From positions 1 through 43,274 of the forward strand of contig JAYMGJ010000706.1 of assembly GCA_037178675.1 (NCBI GenBank): a stretch of 43,274 nt of DNA. Reading direction: 5' to 3'. Every line of letters starts with the position of its first letter. Position 1 is the stretch's first letter. The notes beneath the pieces were generated by a model, which did no database searches, was not told the origin of the DNA, and worked only from the letters and a program-made list of their open reading frames with translations. Source of the stretch: Scleroderma bovista. Its lineage: Eukaryota > Basidiomycota > Agaricomycetes > Boletales > Sclerodermataceae. This document shows positions 21,522 through 32,083 of the stretch, piece after piece. The position numbers and the translations under genes were made by a program.

Positions 21522-24500
21522 TCACAAAGTGAAGTCATCATCGTCACTGAGTTCATCACACACATGTTCCCCTGCACCTGCTGCTATATCATCTGCAAAA
21601 ATTGTCATTGCCGCCCCAGGCACCCAATCAATGACCCCCCATCTCCCTCGTGTCTTGACTAGGCCTACAACTGCTTTTAAGCTCCTGATATCCATGATTA
21701 TCTTTGCCCTTCAATCCTTGAAGAACACATTTTCTTCTGAGGCTACTTTCCCATCCGTGTCCCATGGCTTAATGAGTGCGAGAATAATTGTTTTCCCTCT
21801 GAGCGCTCCAAAGAATGGCTCGGCAGGCACAGCAAGGGTGATTATTTCTTCTAGGTTGCCATACCCAGTTCGGATCAAGATGGAACTGGTGCATGTCTCA
21901 AACACCATTTCGAACTACATATTTTTGTGTTTAGCCACTATAAATTAGTATCTGAATATGATAAACATACCCTGACGTAGCAATTCCTTCGCTCCAGTGC
22001 ACCAAGCCTGTGTGACACCTGTTTAGTCCGAAACAAGTCTCCACCATGCCGTATCCTGAGCTTGCCTGCTGTGAACAACGCAAATGTTGGCAGCTGTTTC
22101 TTGACTTCCGAACTTTGTTTTCCAAGTATTTGGCTAAAGTATTGTGCAATCCTTTTCTGAAGGTCTGGATTTAGTTTGTGCGCCCTCTCATAGGGCGGGC
22201 GCAGTACATGGTCTGGATCTGGTTAACCCAGAGTGAGTTTCAAGTGTAACAGTGACACACACACTCACAATCCTTGAGGATGCGCTCGTAACCTATTGGT
22301 CCATCATTTTCGCGCTCATCTTCGTTTGCAAGCTCCTCTGAAAGATCGTAGCGCATCCGTAGCTGTTCTAAATATGTACGATGAAGTAACACCTTATTTA
22401 GATTACTCCAAGGGCGGCTGCGTGAACGGAGTGAGTTCTGGAGCATCCCACAGAAGCGCTCCATGTGAAAGGTCCAAGTGGTCCACACTGGTCCACAATC
22501 TCGAATACCTTGTATAACATGTAATAGACCATGGACCGTGAGCGTGCAAGCAGGCAGCCGCTCGATGTCATATTGATAATAGTATCTCAGGACAAGTTAT
22601 TAGCATTACAATACATTCAACCATATGGAACACATACTTCTCGTACTTTTGCACCCAATCTATCATACGAGCTTCAATGTCATCAAGTTGCTTCAGTGGA
22701 ACGGAAAATTGCAGAGTAACTTTCATAATTTCCACAAGCTCACACATATGTGTGTAGTACTTGTGCTTTGGAAAGCGGCCTTCCAGTAATTTTGGAGCAA
22801 GGTGAACGAACCAGAAACCCCATGACTCAGCAGTGAAGAGTGAGCGATCGGTTGCAATGTTCACAAGCACACGCACAAATGTAGATGGAATGTGTTGAAT
22901 GGCAGCTGCAGTCTCCCTTCCGATCTCCTGCCAGATCTCAGGGGCAATTTCAAAGTCTTCTTTCCCCGTCCCGAGCCCCTTGAACTGGCCTGTCCAGAAA
23001 TCAACGAGGTTTGGAATAATGTTCTCTAGGAAAAGGTGGAACCATTCCCATGCAGAAGATTGTGCATAATCCAGAGATCCAATGCGGCTTAGGCCTGGCA
23101 GTCCCTTGATACCTGTCTGCTTTGCAATCTTAGCCTTTTTTGTTTTTGATTTGGCCATGGAAATCCTTTTGCTGACGTCTGAGAAGTCCTTGTGGTGTCG
23201 TAAAGGGGCCGGTTGATACAAGGCTCGTTCGCTGCGATGTTGAGATGGAGGGTGTAGCGGCACGTAGTAAGTCTTGCCTAAGCCACGAACAGCTTGCACT
23301 TTGCATGAACGACAAGGGTAGAATGAATTGTGACCCTTGAGATTCAGAAAACGCTCGATCGCAACAATATCACCTGATTTGAGAATGATATAAGTGTGCA
23401 TTTTGAAAAGAGCTTGCTGTAGTACGTCAAAAGTTTGGATGCCATATGCTAGCTCAGCACATTCGTTGTCCAAGGGCACGAGAAAAGACCCTAGGTCTTT
23501 TGGTTGGTGAGGGCCAGGCACGATTCCGACACACAAGAGGTTTTTGCTATGAGTTCGTACATTCGGAGGGAGGTTGTAATTCTGCAAAAGTATCGGTGTA
23601 CCTGAAGGACCCTTGTGTCGCCGTCTGAAGAGTAAGTAACTGTCGGTGCAAAGACCCAATGTGATGTCTCAGGAATCTGAGAAGTATCGGTGAGGTAATT
23701 TCTCTCCGTCAACCATTACATGGTAACGGAGAAGTCGCTGGTAATGATTTGCATCGAAGACGTCCGAGATGTCGCTTTTTGCAAGATTATAGGCTGCGTG
23801 ATACGAGAGGGCTTCAATCATATTCGTGCTCTGGAAATATCCTTGTAGCTGAGGGATGAGGGGGAGATACATGAACTGTCAACGTGGCTTTCCATGCTGG
23901 TTGCGCCGTGCTTCTCCACAATATGGACAAGACTCGAGGTAAATATATTTTGCAGTATAGGCGATACAGGAGTGTTTGCAGCAGTCTATGGACAGTGGTT
24001 TAACCCCACATAACTTTGCCATCCACTGAAAGATGATGTATTGCGAGTCGAGGTTCATTTTGTGTCGGAAAGTAAATCGCATTTGTGAGTATGTACGCCG
24101 AGAAATATGGCCTGTCATAAGCAGATTGAAAGTACGGATATTATCGCGATCTTCGTCCAATAGTATATCATTCCCTAGTGTATTGTCAGTTTGCGTGCAA
24201 GAGCACAGATTCAAGCCACACACGGAAGTTAAATAAATCGTGTTCCCCTGCATCTCTAGCACCATCTTCCAACTCATCCAACAGTTCATCATCACCCCCC
24301 TCAAGCTCTTCAAACCATGCCCAGCCATCATCTTGAACGCCGCATCTAGATTGAGCCTCAGACGAGTCAGACATCCCGCTTGAGTCACTTGAGTTGGATG
24401 TAGAAGTCTGATGAGAATGCCAATGCCCTTCTGTGACTTGAAAGGTGTTATTTCCATCATTTAATGTTCAACATCCAGTGAATTGAACTAACCATCATCA

Positions 24501-24676
24501 AGGGAATGTGAGCTGCTTTCCACTGTCGAGCATCCTTCAGAATCCCTCATGTCTGCCTGCAGTCCCATGTGCACAGCCCTCTTATAGTGACACTTCCATT
24601 GTGCAGTGCTCAAGCGCACACCACACCCCGGATTGCACCAACAATATTTCCTACTGGGGGATCGAAGTGGAGGCAT
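21522..24676 (-). pseudogene. CACTA transposase, tnp2 family
   Basis: Transposase of the element. From MPPLRSPSR (24676) the N-terminus has a zinc-binding KYCWCNPGCGVRL. Later CPYCGEARRNQHGKPR (about 23890-23935) and FQSTNMIEALSYHAAYN precede the tnp2 core, which runs through GLCTDSYLLFRRRHKGP, LLQNYNLPPNVR, GIVPGPHQPKDLGSFLVPL, CRSCKVQAVRG, SAWEWFHLFLENIIPNLVDF, WTGQFKGLG, IATDRSLFTAESWGFWFVHL and KYYTHMCELVEIMKV. Past an intron the C-terminal HMERFCGMLQNSLRSR lies at about 22420-22460, and a final block follows with LRGKTIILALIKPWD and, beyond a TGA near 21711, a coherent tail to 21522. Several frame changes (about 23660, 23880, 24460) may be introns or damage. Members are normally about 1000 aa. 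Confidence 0.85.
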
Positions 24677-25991
24677 AGCTTGATGAACATGATAGGTATT
24701 GTTTTGTAGGACATATGAGCATGATGACCTCATAAGTGGACAGCACTTACCGTTTCAAGGGGCCCGCAGACCCTGTGCAAGGTTAGGGTCTACCCTGGAC
24801 GTTTCAGTATAGATTGAGGAACTGATAGTACGACTCAAGCATTCGAGCGGCTTGTAGAGGTTGAAGAGATCTTAGAATCCGGTGAGTGCCGCATGTCACG
24901 TGATCAGTCACAACTGCCAAATGCGCCCAACCCCCTTGTCTTTCTTCCCTGTCCGACTACCAGGTTTCAATGCCAAAAGTGAAGCAGAAGCAATGATCAA
25001 GGCTCGATAGCTTAGGGGAGTCACTGTCTGAACTCCATGGGGAGCTTGAGACACATAGAAGTGAGTTTGTCAGCGCATACAGGCGCTATCATACTCATCA
25101 CTTGTTGTAGGAAAGGAACGGGCGAAAGAAGAGAGGAGGAAAAAACATCAAGATCAACTTCCTAGTCAACCGTTAGGACGGATACGCAAGCCCAAGGGCC
25201 GAGCAGGCCGTGCAAATGGCTACCAGATAATAGACGCACTGGGACTCTCAGAGCAGAAGGAAGTGTACAATGACATTACGGTATGTGCCTTGATCTACTC
25301 TATTGTATTTCCCATTGCCTGTATGCTATTTGATAGGACCTCGTACGCCAGCTGGTGTATCGATACCTCGATACCAGCCGTGCAATATCTCACCAAACAG
25401 ACAAACTACTCATTGAAAAAGTCATTCGAAAGGTAAGGCGACCTGTTCTGTGGACATATAGGCACTGATAGCCAACATTCACATGCGTAGGCCCAAGCCG
25501 GGTCTGATGTCCTCATGTGGTGTGTGGGAGGCTGGGCGGCGCGCGACTTAATTGCACAGGTGTTAAAAAATAGGTCAGCCGCAGAAAAATTGCGCAAAAG
25601 GGGAAAGGTGAGTACTTATTTTGTATTTCATTTTGAGCTAATCCCCTTGTGCCATTTAGAGAAAGAGAGACGAAGACGAAGAGGAGGGGGAGGCCAGGCG
25701 TATCAAGAGTGGCAAGACTCAGCAACATACTCAGGGGAGTCAGAAAAAGGTGAGCAAATGTTCTTTGGTTAGATTATGAACTTATCCTGCATGATTTAGA
25801 GAAAGAGAAATGAAGCAGATGAAGATGAAGACGAAGATGAGATGGATTACAATGAGGAGGATAACGAAGACAAGGACAGCAAAGGTGAGGACAATGAAGA
25901 TGAGGAGAGTGACGAAGACGAGGAGAATGAAGATGAGGATATTTGTTCAAACAAGAAGCACCACCAGGGGACGGCAGGGACTAAGAAAAAG

Positions 25992-26320
25992 GTGAGCAGG
26001 GATACCAACGGGTACTGATTGAGCTCACAAGTGGTTTAGAAACAGAAAGCAGTCGAGTCAGACAGCGAAGACGATGACCGATCAGAGAGACATACCAAAA
26101 CCTCGCCAGGCCAAGCCAGGGAGTCACAAACAGGTGAGCAGGGATACCAACGGGTACTGATTGAACTCACAAGCAGTTTAGAAACAGAAAGTGGTCAAGT
26201 CAGACAGCGAAGACGATGACCGATCAGAGAGACATACCAAACCTCGCCAGGCCAAGCCAGGGAGTCACAAACAGGTGAGCAGGGATACCAATGGGTACTG
26301 ATTGAACTCACGAGCAGTTA
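25992..26320 (+). repeat. Tandem exon-intron modules, 141-142 bp
   Basis: An intron (GTGAGCAGGGATACCAA... to TTTAG) plus exon (AAACAGAAAG... to CACAAACAG) unit is repeated: introns begin at 25992, 26134 and 26275; exons lie at 26040-26133 (94 nt) and 26182-26274 (93 nt). The copies differ by one A in ACCAAAACC/ACCAAACC, so they translate in different frames after that point. The exon encodes an acidic SDSEDDDRSERH peptide. Confidence 0.9.
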
Positions 26321-26388
26321 TCGGCGAAGCATGTAAACACTGGCCAATGACACAGCTGGCCTGCATTATTAATTCTGCGTGATTATCT

Positions 26389-26700
26389 ATGCTGTCGGCG
26401 AATGTGCATGTACCCAGACACTGGCCAACGTGCCTCCGATGACAGAGACACGGGTCAGGCCTGCATTATTACCCATTCTGCATGCTCACCATTATCTAGG
26501 ATGCTGTCGGCAAACGTGCACGTACCCAGACACTGGCCAACGTGCCTCCGATGACAGAGACATGGGTCGGGCCTGCATTATTACCCATTCTGCATGCTCA
26601 TCATTATCTAGGATGCTGTCAGTGAATGTGCACGTACCCAGACACTGGCAAATGTGCCTCAGACGGCAGAGACACTGGTCGGCCCTGCAAAGGAGCCAGC
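26389..26700 (+). repeat. Tandem exon-intron modules, 112 bp, three copies
   Basis: Units starting ATGCTGTCGGC at 26389, 26501 and 26613 (period 112). Each has about 66 nt of exon-like sequence (CACGTACCCAGACACTGGCC) followed by an intron-like segment with GT...ATTATCTAG. The third copy is truncated and more diverged. Distinct in sequence from the 141-bp modules just upstream. Confidence 0.9.
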
Positions 26701-28539
26701 TCATGGTGAGCTTCACAAGAAGAAAAGGGATGATACCTCCCTTGGACCGCAGGTGAGCTCGAGATGTACATCAGCTGTTCTAAGTCAAAATTCTCACGTG
26801 CTCACAGGATCTGACTGAGCCTGAGGAGGTTGAAGAAGAAGAGGCGCAATCCTCCTTGGCTCTGGCAATCACGCAAGAAGATTTCCCAAAACGATGTCCG
26901 GGGATACTCTGCCAGGATAAGGTTCCATCTGAGCTGTCTAAAGATCTTTTTGTAGCACTGCAAAAATATGTCGCCATGACTCGAGAACAATGTGGTCGCG
27001 ACTTCAAGATGGCACAGTTAGGAATGCAAATTTGCGCTATGGTCAGACGGGACCATAGGAAAATGGAACAGCTCAAGATTGCGACGAAAAAAAGGTTGGC
27101 CCATTAGTACAATCGACTTCAAGAAAATTCCAGGACGCATCGTCAAGTTACAAGATCAACTGCAACCAGTTGTCCATAACAAGAGCTTCCGCGAGCAGCA
27201 GCACGTCTGGAAGAGTTTCGAGGCTGATTTGGCTGCAGAGGGGTGGATGTTGCCAATGTTTGCTAAGGTGCGGAACTCTGTGCTGAGCTCTGGATCAGCA
27301 ACAATGGACCATTTGCGCCCTGGATAGTATGTCATATCACGCAGCTAACCTCCAAGTTGCTGAACTATTGTAAACAAACATTCAATAGCTACGGAGCGAA
27401 GGGTGGTGCAATCATTCAGCACACCCTCATGGCCTTGTTCCCACTATCACCCGAGTTGGCTGCGACATTACGCCCTCTATCGCACACACAATTTTTAACG
27501 TACTTTCTGGTGCCACACATAGTGGCTTTGCTGATCGCCGAGGATTATGACTATACGACAGTTGCGAAGAGTCACAAGATTATAATCACAAGCGGTGATG
27601 CAGGTGCCTTTATTCACCCTGCAGACGGCGACAATGACGACGAGTTGGAGGAGATATATCAGAGAAACTTCATCGCATTTCGATCAAACAAACTGGAGGT
27701 CCTCACATGTGAAGTGGATGGTACTCGGGACACTGCTCAGGCTCTGCTGGCATTGCAGGGGAAGATGACGAAGGCATTTTGTATTCTATGATCATGTGTA
27801 GGCTATGCTGACTGATTTCATTTGTCGCAGCCACAACCTCGCCCAAGAGTTCAGCTGGGTGATAGTTCAAATCAAACCATGAACAGGTTACAACTCAACT
27901 CGCAAGCAAAGGTCAATGCCCACTAGCCTGCATTATACAGCTAACACAGCAGATTATTACTAACTTGGCTACTAAACCAGATTGCTAATCCAGCGCCAAG
28001 TAATATTTCACCAACATCTGAGGTAGCGACAAACACATCGGAACTGAAGATGAAAGAAGTTACGGCCCATGTACTAGTTTAGACGTATCCAAGGAGTTGT
28101 ACTGACGTACATATTATTGCTCACACAGCCCCAACAGCCTGCCTCGAATGTGGGGATCATAGGACGAAGAGCAGAATGTGCTGCACCGGTGAGTGAACGT
28201 TTGAATGGTCATCATCATCAGCAATTAAGTACTATAATATCATCTTTGATTGAATTTACAGGTGGATGCTCATACTCGCGCAAAACAGATTACCCGATCA
28301 AGGGCTCATTAGGGCCATGACAAATGCCATACGACAAGTTTCGGCCTTCAAACTTGTTCCACCTGCGACAACCCCTTGCTGGATCATAATCGGACGTGAA
28401 CTTCAAGACTGTTTCCTTATTTTGTCAGACTCTGTTTCGGACCTGGTAAGGTGTATTGTTGACTCCTGGAGCACTTCATATATTGTGATTCGTGTACTAA
28501 TGAATGGTTGCTGTGACTGCAAATTAATGTATTTTTGCT

Positions 28540-28751
28540 GGAAATCAGTGCCTACTAATCAGTGAATATCAGTGCCTACATCGGTGAAAATCAGTACCGT
28601 ATTGTTACTATATATCAGTGCCTAAAGTGAATAGAAATCAGTGCCCATCGACACTGAAAAGACGTGCCAATGGTACTGATCATTAGTAGCAAAAATGAGC
28701 TATCAGTGCCATGTTTGGCACTGATTTTCAACACATTTACTTCCCACAGTG
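28540..28751. repeat. Right CACTA terminus with subterminal ATCAGTGCC array
   Basis: At least six ATCAGTGCC/AATCAGTACC words before the inverted repeat ending CCCACAGTG at 28751. Confidence 0.85.
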
Positions 28752-28754
28752 ATA

Positions 28755-28985
28755 AAATATATAATTTTTCTAGCCATTCTTTTGGAGAGACGGACGATCC
28801 ATCAACCCCATCTACAACCAACGTGCACGCTTACTAAAGCACGGACGGCACAGCCACCCGTGCGAGATTCGAAACGGACTCAAGCATCACACGTTGAGTG
28901 GGTGCATATACCATTCGTTTTCTGTGTTATAGGTATGCAAACCTATACTATACCCTACTACTAAGGACTACTCATCGAGTGGGTG
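28755..28985 (+). other. 3' tail of copia B
   Basis: Sequence between the CACTA element and the 3' LTR of B. No RT or RNase H motif is visible. It ends ATCGAGTGGG at 28985, a weak purine-rich tract next to the LTR start. Confidence 0.55.
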
Positions 28986-29277
28986 TGTTGAAACTCCTAT
29001 TCTTTCACTACCATTCCTTAGGCTTACTGATAGTTTCCTTATTCGTATGGTGAGTATCCTTACATAAGCACAGACTATTTTTCATCCGCTCAGGGATTCT
29101 TTTCACCTCAGTGTTCGAAGACGAAGCACTGAGGTAAGACACATACTCACATTCATTTAGTTACTCAGTACTAACCTACTTAGCTTATAGCCTCTGTCTA
29201 GGTTAGTTACAAAGTGTTTGAAGACGAAGCACTGAGCTTATAGCCTTTGTCTAGTTCCCTGTGCAACCCAGCTAACA
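28986..29277 (+). repeat. 3' LTR of copia B (uninterrupted)
   Basis: 292 bp from TGTTGAAACTCC to CCCAGCTAACA. Identical in layout to the 5' LTR after removing Harbinger; six transitions separate them. Contains the intact TTA target used by Harbinger in the other copy. Confidence 0.95.
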
Positions 29278-31090
29278 AAATCTGCAATGCCTGCCACCAT
29301 CGCGAAGACGACGACATCATCGTCAGGGCATTCGCCCGTGTGAGTCGTTCTGTCGAAGAGTTCTTCGATGGCGGCTTTGGCCGTTTCGTTCGGGTGAGTC
29401 GTCTGTCTGTCCACCATTCCTTCACCTGCCTTTAACCGTTTGAAGTACTCCGATTCGAAGCATTGACGTGTTGATCAATGTAACGTGGGTTCAGACGGCG
29501 GTGGTTTGAAGGCGTTTCCAAGGTGGTCAGGTGCTTCATCCGTTTGCATTGTGCGCTGACCGATTTCGTGAACAGGCTCATCTGGGGACGCTACAGCATC
29601 TGCACTGTCGATGTTCAACTCGCCGTTCCCGTTCGAGATGTTTGGTAAGTTCTGTTTCTCCCCCTCGGGCTGTGCACTAATGGACGTCAAGGTGACCATT
29701 GCGTCTCGTTGTGCGAAGACGACACTTCGTTCAACGCCAATGGTACTGCAATCTGCAAAATAAATGTGGTGTCCGTCCGACTCGGGATCAAAACCGACCC
29801 AATGGCCGTCTCATGCGCGCATGTCGAGCTTGGACCCATTGGTGTCATGTACCTTGACTTGGCAGCCCCATACAGGTAACTTCTCCATGTTTGGTTTCTT
29901 ACTGTAGAGTACTTTGTAGGGAGTTTGGTTGCCGAGTTGACGAGTTGACGAGCGATTCTTGAGCCAAGTTGCGTGCATCATTGCTTCGCCCCAGAGTGAT
30001 TTTGGGAGGCTGCTGGCATGGAGCATAGCTCGGACATGCTCAGCAAGCGTCCAATTAAGCCGTTCGGCGACTCCATTGTGCTCAGGCATGTCATGTACAG
30101 TCACGCAGCGCTCCATACCTTTCGACTTGAGGTATTTGGTGAATTCTTCGCTCATATATTCTCCCCTGCGATCTGATCGAAGATGTTTAATCTTCGTGTT
30201 GTGCTGGGTGGATAGCCATGCCTCATAGGAGAGGTATGAGTCGAAGGTGTCCAATTTGAGCTTTAATAGGTATAGCTTGGTGTACCGCGTGTAGTCATCT
30301 GTAAAAGATACATAGTACCAACTGTGTGCACTCATTTGCACTGGAGATTGTCCCCACAGATCTGTGTGGACCTTGTCACCGAGTTTCTCGTGTCTGGGAG
30401 GGTCACAAAACTTCCCGATTGGCTTGCATGTGGTCTTAGCATACTCGCAAGAGTCACATGCACCCATAGTTGCATGCGCGTCGTCAAGAGTGATTCTGGT
30501 GATTGTTCCATCTTTCAGCATCTTGCAGATGGCTTCAGGTGTGAGGTGACCTAAGCACGCGTGAACTTCTTGCATAGTGAGAGTGTCCGAGGCCTTCGCA
30601 AGACCAACAAAAGGTTTGCAGGCCAACTTAAGACAGTACAGACCTTTGGTAAGGGGTACTTCGCCGAGCTTTTTCTTTTTGTCGCTGAATATTTGACAAT
30701 GTTTGTCACGGAAGAGTGCGGCATAGCCAGCGGTGTCGAGTTTACTGATAGAGATCAGGGTGATGCCCATTTTCGGGGCATACAAGACATCCTTGAGGCA
30801 TATGCGAGTGATGGCTTTGCCATTCGGGATGGAGATCATGAGATCACCCTTACCAATGGCTTGGAAGGTGTGGTTGTCCGCTGCAGTGATGGACTTTGGT
30901 ACGATCACTTTGTAATTGATGAACTGGTTGCGGTAGGAGGACATGTGGCGAGATGTGCCAGAATTGAAGAGTTCCATGCACTCGGAGGAGTCAAGATTTT
31001 CGCCAGCAAGGAGTGCGTGACTGAAAGTCTTCGTGTATGCATCCTCTGTGTCATGGATGAGATCAGGAGTGATTGTCTGCCAATTCTACA
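29278..31090 (-). pseudogene. Copia A protease, integrase and hinge
   Basis: Minus-strand reading from about 31090: protease region with ECMELFNSGTSRHMSSYRNQ, where the family has D-S-G; the catalytic Asp is Asn. Then LKDVLYAPKMGITLISISKL and the integrase HHCC zinc finger (VHACLGHLTPEAICKML ... CDSCEYAKTT). The core follows with VHTDLWGQSP (Asp), HLRSDRRGEYMSEEF (Asp) and HNGVAERLNWTLAEH (Glu), then LPKSLWGEAMMHATWL. The integrase triad is therefore retained. The long frame stops at 29811; the hinge continues in pieces (about 29700-29475 and 29425-29278) to the insertion point of element B. In the unbroken element it would continue at 4656. Confidence 0.9.
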
Positions 31091-32021
31091 AACCAGTCTT
31101 CGTCATTAACCTGCACAAGCCAGACACCATCTGGTTCCTCATCCTTCTCGGCGGCCTTGGCAGCTTTCTCAGTGCCTTTGCCTTTGCCTTTGCGATTTCC
31201 TCAACCTTTTGGGCCTTGCCCAGCTTTATTGCCTCCTTCAGCCCAGCAATTCTCCTTTGTGTGACCTTTCTTGCTGCAGTTTGTGCAGAGCAAGTTTTTC
31301 TTCGACTGCGCTGAATAAGCGACATCATCATTTGTGGTCGTATTCGAAGATTTCCTAGATTTCACGTGGTGAGTGTCATAGTTGTCAGTTACACTAGACT
31401 CAACTATCTGAGGAGTGATTGTCCAATAGTTCATCCTCGCCGAGACGCAAAGAGAGGATATAGTGGAGTCATAGGTCGAAGGAAGTGAGCTGAGCAAATG
31501 GCTGTGTAGTCACTGTCACTGATGAACTGTCCAAGTGAGGCAAGTTCTTGCCGCATCAATTCCATTTTGCTGAAATGTGCACAGACATCTGCTTTGTCTC
31601 CACAACGGATCCCTTGTAGCTTCCTGTGGAGCTCAATAGCTACAATGCCAGAACATTGTTTGAATTTGGATGCAAGGGCTTCCCATAGCGAGTGGGCTGA
31701 ATTGAGTGTGCGGAACTTTAAGTAAAGTGTTTCTGGGAGTGACACTGAGATGATTTGTTTGACCTTTGCGTTCTCCTGTTTCCAGTCAGGTAGCACTTTG
31801 TCATACTCATCAATAAGTCTTTTCTCCTTTTCGTTCAGAGTCCAGGTGTCATCCTTTCCTTCTCGAGGATTCGGAGGTAGTCCCTTTGTTCCCGAGAGGT
31901 AACCAGGTAGTCCCTTTGCCTCGACAGCCAGCTCAATTCGGCTTTTGTAATTTATCCAGTTGCTTCCATCCGCTTTTAGCATTGGGACCTTGAAAGATTT
32001 TTCTTTGAGAATACTCGTCAT
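31091..32021 (-). pseudogene. Copia A Gag with zinc knuckle
   Basis: Starts MTSILKEKSFKVPMLKADGS at 32021, a typical copia Gag N-terminus (SNWINYKSRIELAVEAKGLP). The core includes LWEALASKFKQCSGIVAIEL and DVCAHFSKMELMRQELASLG. A frameshift near 31495 moves the reading to LLSSLPSTYDSTISSL and the CCHC knuckle CTNCSKKGHTKENC (about 31248-31290). Another shift near 31200 leads to a Lys/Ala-rich linker before the protease. It would form the capsid and package RNA in an intact element; here it cannot be translated through. Confidence 0.85.
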
Positions 32022-32069
32022 ATTTGGTTGTCTGGGAATACTTTTGCCTTTGGAGTTAGAGCGAGAGCT

Positions 32070-32083
32070 CAGGGCTCATAACC
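32070..32083 (-). other. Primer-binding site of copia A
   Basis: CAGGGCTCATAACC on +, read GGTTATGAGCCCTG on the element strand directly after its 5' LTR. Same initiator tRNA-Met anticodon-arm match as element B. Confidence 0.75.

Larger units (their letters stand above)
24830..28450 (+). pseudogene. Multi-exon CACTA accessory protein (unknown function)
   Basis: Long + gene divergent from the transposase. Readable exons, each followed by a GT-AG intron of about 45-60 nt: charged coiled coil (FERLVEVEEILES; KERAKEERRKKHQDQ), then PLGRIRKPKGRAGRANGYQI and DALGLSEQKEVYNDIT, DLVRQLVYRYLDTSRAIS, AQAGSDVLMWCVGGWAARDL; an Asp/Glu/Lys-rich middle; duplicated exon modules (25992-26710); and a C-terminal half with CPGILCQDKVPSELSKDLF, FKKIPGRIVKLQDQL, YGAKGGAIIQHTLMALFP and LVPHIVALLIAEDY. 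This layout is common among uncharacterised basidiomycete proteins, but I can name no domain. A stop occurs in one early exon (near 24975). By position it may correspond to the second, DNA-binding gene of plant CACTA elements; this is inference. Confidence 0.6.
20496..28751. mobile_element. CACTA (EnSpm/CMC) DNA transposon
   Basis: 8256 bp with terminal inverted repeats CACTGTGGGAAGTAAATG (right end ...CATTTACTTCCCACAGTG) extending to TGAAAATCAGTGCC, and a 3-bp target duplication ATA (20493-20495 and 28752-28754), both diagnostic of CACTA elements. Subterminal arrays of GGCACTGAT and its complement lie at both ends. It carries a tnp2-type transposase on -, a small unrecognised + gene at the left, and a long multi-exon accessory gene on + at the right. 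It sits one nucleotide to the right of the TA duplication of the foldback element. Confidence 0.95.
4657..29277 (+). mobile_element. Copia element B (Ty1/copia) inside element A, carrying nested insertions
   Basis: Plus-strand copia element bounded by matching 292-bp LTRs at 4657-11117 (interrupted by Harbinger) and 28986-29277, both starting TGTTGAAACTCC. The flanks ATCCGC (4651-4656) and ATCTGC (29280-29285) look like a 6-bp target duplication with one transition, if the LTR ends AACAAA rather than AACA. The order is LTR, primer-binding site 11121-11135, gag, zinc knuckle, protease, integrase, hinge, then 3' tail. No reverse transcriptase or RNase H domain can be found between the integrase/hinge (to 14662) and the 3' LTR, so it carries a large internal deletion or never had pol C-terminus. 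The LTRs differ at six positions of 292, all transitions. Confidence 0.85.
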
